A stretch of 64,000 nt of DNA from CBDCVN01 sp965223045 (GTDB lineage Bacteria > Deinococcota > Deinococci > Deinococcales > Trueperaceae), in assembly GCA_965223045.1 (NCBI GenBank), contig CBDCVN010000013.1, forward strand, positions 3,658,001-3,722,000. The letters run 5' to 3'. This document shows, piece by piece, positions 59,318-64,000 of this stretch. Each line of letters starts with the position of its first letter. The first letter of the stretch is position 1. A model generated the notes under the pieces. That model worked only from the letters and a program-made list of their open reading frames with translations. It made no database searches and had not been told where the DNA came from. The translations under genes and the position numbers were made by a program.

Positions 59318-60184
59318 ATGAAAGATTCACGCCTCAAAAAACTATTGTCTTCAAAAGGAGAGTATCTAGAGGAAAATAATGGTATAGGAGTTTTTCATGT
59401 TCGTAGTCCCCATGTGCTAACCCAAGCTGCTGGTTACCTAAAGTATGTGTTGGCTAAAGAGAAACCTGTAGGGGTATTTTTTAGGGGGCAAAGAACTTTA
59501 TATGAAGGCCTTGTACCAACTTTGTACAGGGGAATAAGTTCTCAAGTTAGTAAAAAGACCCGTGATGATGCCATAAAGAATTATCTCCAAACTATTAAAG
59601 ATGGGAACAAAGTACTTCGCAATGTTCATGATTATGCTCGAGAACCACTAATGCAACACTACGGTATCAGAACACGTTGGATAGATGTTGTTGACAATGT
59701 TTGGGTAGCACTTTGGTTTGCTTGTCATAAAGCCCAAACTACAGGTGATTTTGAAGAGTACTTACATTTTGAAAAAAGAGAACACTTAAACGACGAAGAT
59801 AAGTATGCTTATATTTTACTAATAGCTATAGAGGTGGCCGGCATAAACACCACCAAACCAGGATTGCATGAAGGTTTTGATACAGAACTAATTGACCTAA
59901 GAATTGCTGCTCCTTCAATTTATTTACGTCCCCATGCCCAACACGGACTTCTGTTTCGTCGGATTAGACAAGCTGATCATAATAATATGGACTGTGCAGA
60001 TTTTACTGCTGGAATTATCAGAGTTAACTTAGTAGATGCTTTATCTTGGCTAGGGGGAGGAAAGCTTCTAGGTGTTCATGCATTATTCCCACCCCCTTTA
60101 TATGATTTTGGTTATAGAGATTTGTTAGCCAAAGCACCTAGAAAAGAGAAGTTTCTTGGTGCTGTTCATCACATAGGGGCTTAG
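59318..60184 (+). CDS. FRG-domain protein
   Basis: 288 residues. The FRG motif is explicit: 'VGVFFRGQRTLYEGLVPTLY' (F/Y-R-G-Q) at about residues 48-67, followed by 'EPLMQHYGIRTRWIDVVDNV' and 'WVALWFACHKA', which are standard for the family (H-x-x-x-T-R-x-x-D-x-x-x-x-x-x-x-A-L-x-F). The end, 'APSIYLRPHAQHGLLFRRI', is also typical. The biochemical role of FRG domains is not settled; they occur alone, in toxins and near defence genes. Here it stands 3 bp ahead of ispG, with no defence neighbours. Confidence 0.85.
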   Translation: MKDSRLKKLLSSKGEYLEENNGIGVFHVRSPHVLTQAAGYLKYVLAKEKPVGVFFRGQRTLYEGLVPTLYRGISSQVSKKTRDDAIKNYLQTIKDGNKVLRNVHDYAREPLMQHYGIRTRWIDVVDNVWVALWFACHKAQTTGDFEEYLHFEKREHLNDEDKYAYILLIAIEVAGINTTKPGLHEGFDTELIDLRIAAPSIYLRPHAQHGLLFRRIRQADHNNMDCADFTAGIIRVNLVDALSWLGGGKLLGVHALFPPPLYDFGYRDLLAKAPRKEKFLGAVHHIGA

Positions 60185-60187
60185 TGC

Positions 60188-61423
60188 ATGGTAGCAACTC
60201 ATCATTTCTCAAAACGTAAAACCCATACCGTATGGGTAGGTAATGTTCCTATAGGTAACGAGCATCCTATAGTTGTGCAGTCAATGACCAATACTGACAC
60301 AGCCAATGCTAAGGTAACATCTGAACAAATAATAGAGTTAGTCAACGCAGGCAGCGAGCTTGTGCGTATTACTGTGAATAGTAAAAAAGCTGCTGAAGCT
60401 GTGCCTGAAATATATAATAGGCTCAGGGATATGGGAATTAATGTCCCTTTAGTTGGTGATTTTCACTACAATGGGCATATACTTTTAAGTGAATTTCCCA
60501 AAGTTGCAGAGATTTTAGATAAATACCGAATTAATCCCGGTAATGTAGGTGCAGGCAAGTACTATGATAAAAACTTTCGCACTATTATTAAAATAGCCTC
60601 AGAGCTTGATAAACCTGTTCGCATAGGGGTTAACTGGGGCTCGCTTGATCAGCAACTGCTTACTAAGCTAATGGATGAAAATGCTAAACGTTCAGAGCCT
60701 TTAGAAGCTAGAGCCATACTAATAGAAGCTATACTACAGTCAGCTTTGCTTTCTGCTGAAGCAGCAGAATCTTATGGCTTAGCTAGCAATAAAATTATTC
60801 TTAGTGCAAAGGTTTCAAAAGTTCGTGATTTGTGGGACGTTTACCATGAACTAGCCAACCGTTGCAGTTATCCCTTGCATTTGGGTCTGACTGAGGCTGG
60901 TATGGGTACAAAGGGTATTGTTAGTAGTACCGCTGGACTAACTCCACTATTAACTGAGGGCATAGGTGATACTATCCGTGTTTCACTGACACCCGAAGTA
61001 GGAGCAGCCCGCAGTAAAGAGGTAGAAGTTGCCCAAGAAATTTTACAAGCACTATCCCTACGTAGCTTTTCTCCTACCGTTACTGCTTGTCCAGGGTGTG
61101 GAAGGACTACTAGTACACTTTTCCAAGAAATGGCTAAAGATATTCAAGCCTACTTAAAAAAGCAAATGCCTGTTTGGAAAGAATGCTATGTTGGTGTAGA
61201 AAATCTTAATGTTGCTGTTATGGGTTGTATAGTAAATGGTCCCGGTGAATCAAAGCATGCTAACATAGGTATTTCCTTACCTGGTACAGGCGAAGATCCT
61301 AAGGCTCCTGTTTATAGTGATGGGAAATTAGTGACTACTTTACAGGGTCCTAATATTGCTGCTGATTTTAATAAAATTTTAGATAAGTACATAAAGGCTC
61401 ATTTTAGTCCTTCTACTAGGTGA
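60188..61423 (+). CDS. ispG: 4-hydroxy-3-methylbut-2-enyl diphosphate synthase
   Basis: 411 residues with IspG/GcpE signatures: 'VGNVPIGNEHPIVVQSMTNT', 'LVRITVNSKKAAEAVPEIYN', 'RINPGNVGAG', 'VRIGVNWGSLDQ', 'HLGLTEAGMGTKGIVSSTAG', and the [4Fe-4S] ligands in 'ACPGCGRTTS' and 'MGCIVNGPGE'. It catalyses the seventh step of the MEP isoprenoid pathway using reduced ferredoxin/flavodoxin. It starts 3 bp after the FRG gene and is probably cotranscribed. Length is usual for the bacterial long-insert-free type. Confidence 0.95.
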   Translation: MVATHHFSKRKTHTVWVGNVPIGNEHPIVVQSMTNTDTANAKVTSEQIIELVNAGSELVRITVNSKKAAEAVPEIYNRLRDMGINVPLVGDFHYNGHILLSEFPKVAEILDKYRINPGNVGAGKYYDKNFRTIIKIASELDKPVRIGVNWGSLDQQLLTKLMDENAKRSEPLEARAILIEAILQSALLSAEAAESYGLASNKIILSAKVSKVRDLWDVYHELANRCSYPLHLGLTEAGMGTKGIVSSTAGLTPLLTEGIGDTIRVSLTPEVGAARSKEVEVAQEILQALSLRSFSPTVTACPGCGRTTSTLFQEMAKDIQAYLKKQMPVWKECYVGVENLNVAVMGCIVNGPGESKHANIGISLPGTGEDPKAPVYSDGKLVTTLQGPNIAADFNKILDKYIKAHFSPSTR

Positions 61424-61442
61424 ATTTGGAGATACTAGGTCA

Positions 61443-62372
61443 ATGTATTATAAAAAGGCAAGTTGGCTGGTAAGTATAGCTATGGGTTTATTGTTATTGG
61501 GGTTTGGTATGGCACAATCATCTTTTGACAACTATTTTTCCTCTCTATATATACTTCTTAGCATATTAGGTTATGCCTATTCTTCTCTTTGTGTACAAAT
61601 AATAGCAAATAAAACGGGTACACCAAATAGTTGGTTAGCATGGATTCCTTTTGTTAACCTGTTCTTACTAATGCAGATTGCGAGAAGGCCTACCTGGTAG
61701 GTATTATTGATGTTTGTTCCTGTAGCTAATGCTTTTATATGGGCCATTGTTTGGATGTACATTTCTAAAGCACGAAATAAATCTTTTTGGCTTGGACTCC
61801 TTATGTTTGTGCCTCTAGTCAATATATTTTGGTTGGGGCATTTAGCTTTTTATAAAGATAATTCATCTAGTCTTTTAGCAACCAATGCACCAGCACATTG
61901 GCCAAAGATCATTATTGATAATTCTATAGCTAACGAAGATCCAAAAGTTCAGGCAATGGATTCATTGTTTTTTATAGATGCTTTTAGTAAGGTGCTTTTA
62001 CCTTCTCAACAACTTCTTGAGGTATCTGGTAACCGTCTTACTGAGCTAGGGTTAATTTATGTTTCGGCACGAATTTTAGAGAATGACAAGATTTACGATA
62101 TCTTTTTTTACCCAAAGGGTAGTAAAGAAGATGCTGCTGCATTTACTGCTTTACAGGTTTTGTATCGGCTCGAGCAACTACCCACCCCCATTTACTTCAG
62201 TACTAAAACATTAACTAGAGCAAAGGTAAAACCACTCTCGCCACAACAATTAGCAAGTTTTGAAGACCTTGGTGTGAGTAAGCTCGAGCAAAACGAAGAA
62301 GTACCTAACGGTAATTATGGAATGTGGTGGCCAACCCCACAAGAACCAACTTTCTCGGACTCGTTAGCATAA
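61443..62372 (+). pseudogene. DUF5684-like membrane protein with an in-frame amber codon
   Basis: Two frames in the same phase are separated by one TAG (61698-61700). Upstream: 85 residues with two TMs, then 'NSWLAWIPFVNLFLLMQIAR' and 'RPTW'. Downstream: 'VLLMFVPVANAFIWAIVWMY', 'ISKARNKSFWLGLLMFVPLV', then a ~180-residue soluble domain of unknown type. The pattern 'WLAxIPxxNLxLLxxIxxRPxWWxLLxxxPxxN' across the junction is that of one DUF5684-like protein, so TAG replaces an expected Trp (TGG to TAG). It may be a fresh nonsense mutation, or the lower part may restart at TTG 61707 or ATG 61710. It is 17 bp downstream of ispG. Confidence 0.7.
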
Positions 62373-62818
62373 CATATCTTGAGCGTATTTACAAAGCACT
62401 TGATGGTATCGAGAGCTATTTTGCTGCACACTTGGCTAAACTCGTTGGCATTATCCATGAACATTCTACTACAGAACGTTTACCTCTACCTGAAGAGTTA
62501 AAGCGTGTTCCTGTACTTGGTCCAGAGTGGCAAGTACTTATATTATCACTTAGCAAAGACAAAGGTATTCGTTTCCACTTGCATGTTGAGCATACCACTC
62601 CTCTTTATAGAGACCGTTTTCTCAGGCTATTAGCTGAACACGCAGAACTTTGGCATCGGGACCATATTGAGTATAACCTTCCTTTTGATGACAAGGCTGA
62701 AGAGCGAGGGTTTACTTGGTGGCAAGCACTTCAGAAACACGCCTATAACATGGAATCAGAAGGTGGAAAGATTGATATTATTGCTCCAGTAACTGTGGGT
62801 GAGCGTAAACTGCCATAA
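62324..62818 (+). CDS. Hypothetical protein (up to 164 aa)
   Basis: The frame overlaps the end of the previous gene by 49 bp. The true start may be ATG 62324 or GTG 62327. The residues 'SITYLERIYKALDGIESYFA' onward look like a compact soluble α/β domain ('WQVLILSLSKDKGIRFHLHV', 'HRDHIEYNLPFDDKAEERGF', 'TWWQALQKHAYNM'), rich in His and aromatic residues, with no signal peptide. I cannot name the family. Base use is native. Confidence 0.6.
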   Translation: MVANPTRTNFLGLVSITYLERIYKALDGIESYFAAHLAKLVGIIHEHSTTERLPLPEELKRVPVLGPEWQVLILSLSKDKGIRFHLHVEHTTPLYRDRFLRLLAEHAELWHRDHIEYNLPFDDKAEERGFTWWQALQKHAYNMESEGGKIDIIAPVTVGERKLP

Positions 62819-62911
62819 CAAAGTCATATTCCCTATTTTTAAATGTTAGTAAACAACATTTCATTATTTTGCTCTCTTTTGCAATAGTCACACAATTAAT
62901 TAGAATCAGTT

Positions 62912-64000
62912 ATGGAAAAGTTAAATCAAAATTGCCTTGGGAAAAGATTGTTACTTGTGACCTTTTTGTGGTTCTATATTGTGCAGGGGTTAGCCTTAGC
63001 ACAAACTCCAGATTTAGTAGAGTACAAAGATGAATACATTCAGCAATTTAGTAATGTTGTAAGTTTTGTTATAGATCGCTCCTTAACTTCTGACGAAATT
63101 AATCGTTTGCAAGAAGCTAGTACGTTGGTGAGAAACCTATATTAATTACAGCCCTGAAGGAAAGGCTTTTTATAAAGAGACTTTAAAAGAAATCGCCCAG
63201 CAGATGACAATTGTTCAGGGACAAGCTTCTGAAGCTATCTTTAGAGAATTATTGCGTAGCCTAGTTAATGTGTTAACTATACAGCTTACTGACTCTGAAT
63301 CAGTGGTGATTCAAGATTTACTAACTACTTCTCCTGCTCGAGCCGAATTATTAGCCCAAACGATGCATGATAAACATGAATTGTCTTTCAAGCAAGCCTT
63401 ACCGCAAGAGCTATTAACTTTTTCTTTACACAACTCTACTGAAGTATTGACCCTTAATGTTAAAAAGCTAAGGCAGACCCTAAGCTCACCTGCGCTTTTA
63501 GAGAGCTTAAGTAGTATGGCCGTTTTTTTTGGTGAGGATCTTGACAGTGTACTTTATACCTTTGCTGAAGGTAGCGTAGCTATTTCAGCTAGTGGGCAAG
63601 TATCTGAAGCTAAGGTGCTCGATGGCTTTGCTGAAGACGATATAGTCTTTCAAAAAGTTCCTTCAAATGAAGTTAGTCTTTATCTTGGGAAATCAGAAGA
63701 CGGTACTGAACAGTTAGCACTAGCAGTTGAAAATGATAGACTAGTAGTTGGTGCAGAAGTTGATGTTCGCACACTACTTGTTGATGAGGGCTTATCTGAG
63801 GCTGACCTAAGTGCTCCAAATACCCCTTTGTTGCAGATTGCTGTTCAAGATGTCAATAAATTTTTTGCACCCTCAGGCAAACATGTTCAAACTTTGTTTA
63901 AGCAAGCCTCGAGCTTTTACCTAAACGTTGATGCAAAGGAGGTTCTCTCACTCAAACTACGTGTTGGTTTAGCAAACCCTGATGTTGCTGAGGCTGCTGC
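62912..64000 (+). pseudogene. Secreted protein of unknown function, frameshifted; continues past the window
   Basis: From ATG 62912 a signal peptide is seen ('LLLVTFLWFYIVQGLALAQT'), followed by 'YKDEYIQQFSNVVSFVIDRS' and 'LTSDEINRLQEASTLVRNLY', with TAA at 63143-63145. Another phase is open without a stop from 63132 to the window end and clearly continues the domain: 'NYSPEGKAFYKETLKEIAQQ', 'QASEAIFRELLRSLVNVLT', later 'LDSVLYTFAEGSVAISASG', 'LQIAVQDVNKFFAP'. It looks like one long exported protein with a one-step frameshift near 63130-63145, either a real mutation or a sequencing slip. No family is recognised. Confidence 0.65.

Noticed and set aside
59318..60184. FRG gene as part of an antiphage defence island
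   Set aside because: Neighbours are alaS and ispG; no nuclease, methylase, helicase or other defence gene is adjacent.

Overview
The window is AT-rich bacterial DNA. My best guess is a Deinococcota-type organism (Deinococcus/Truepera relatives) with unusually low G+C. The support is the OmpR-type regulator at 20189-20866, which looks nearly word for word like the conserved Deinococcus regulator; zinc-ribbon kinases with WD40 propellers; a CRP-type regulator; and an envelope with LysM proteins and a likely outer-membrane barrel. This is recognition by eye, without a tree.

Left part (1-17.7 kb) is an insertion-sequence graveyard. At 3466-9382 an IS1 element holds an IS701-like element and an IS3 element. 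The IS3 holds an IS481, and the IS481 holds an IS630. Each inner insertion has its own target duplication. At 10.1-12.25 kb and 16.6-17.7 kb lie IS5-type elements and a 254-bp non-autonomous relative (MITE), all inserted at CTAG. An IS1634 is split by a 1713-bp IS4/IS701-type element. The two halves of one IS630 lie 14 kb apart in opposite orientation, which points to an inversion. The only resident features seen here are a partial antitoxin-like gene, small remnants, a tyrosine-recombinase fragment and the tRNA (CAU) beside it.

Middle and right part (17.7-64 kb) is ordinary chromosome with two further insertions: a second copy of the IS481::IS630 composite (34983-37765) and a second IS3 (43505-44836). 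Resident genes include hemW, an OmpR-type regulator, a fructosamine-kinase-like protein, a DsbA-like thioredoxin, an RlmI-like rRNA methyltransferase, a glycosyltransferase, a pteridine-reductase-like SDR with folK, a CheY-like receiver, gatA, a PP2C phosphatase and a metzincin-like lipoprotein. A minus-strand FtsX-type ABC transporter cluster is split by the composite IS. It is followed by hicAB, a TetR/acyltransferase pair with a perfect 30-bp operator, a PLP desulfhydrase/ACC-deaminase-like gene and a hexapeptide acyltransferase.

From 47 to 55 kb is a signalling and envelope cluster: an acidic unknown protein, two tandem 617-residue kinase-WD40 proteins, two LysM coiled-coil proteins and a CRP-type regulator. 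Then come psp1 (ricT-like), alaS, an FRG-domain protein, ispG and several unknown genes, two of which carry an in-frame amber codon or a frameshift.

Across resident DNA the palindrome CTCGAG, often as GCTCGAGC, is strongly over-represented and is absent from the IS elements. It therefore marks native DNA well. No CRISPR array, rRNA or classical defence island was seen.
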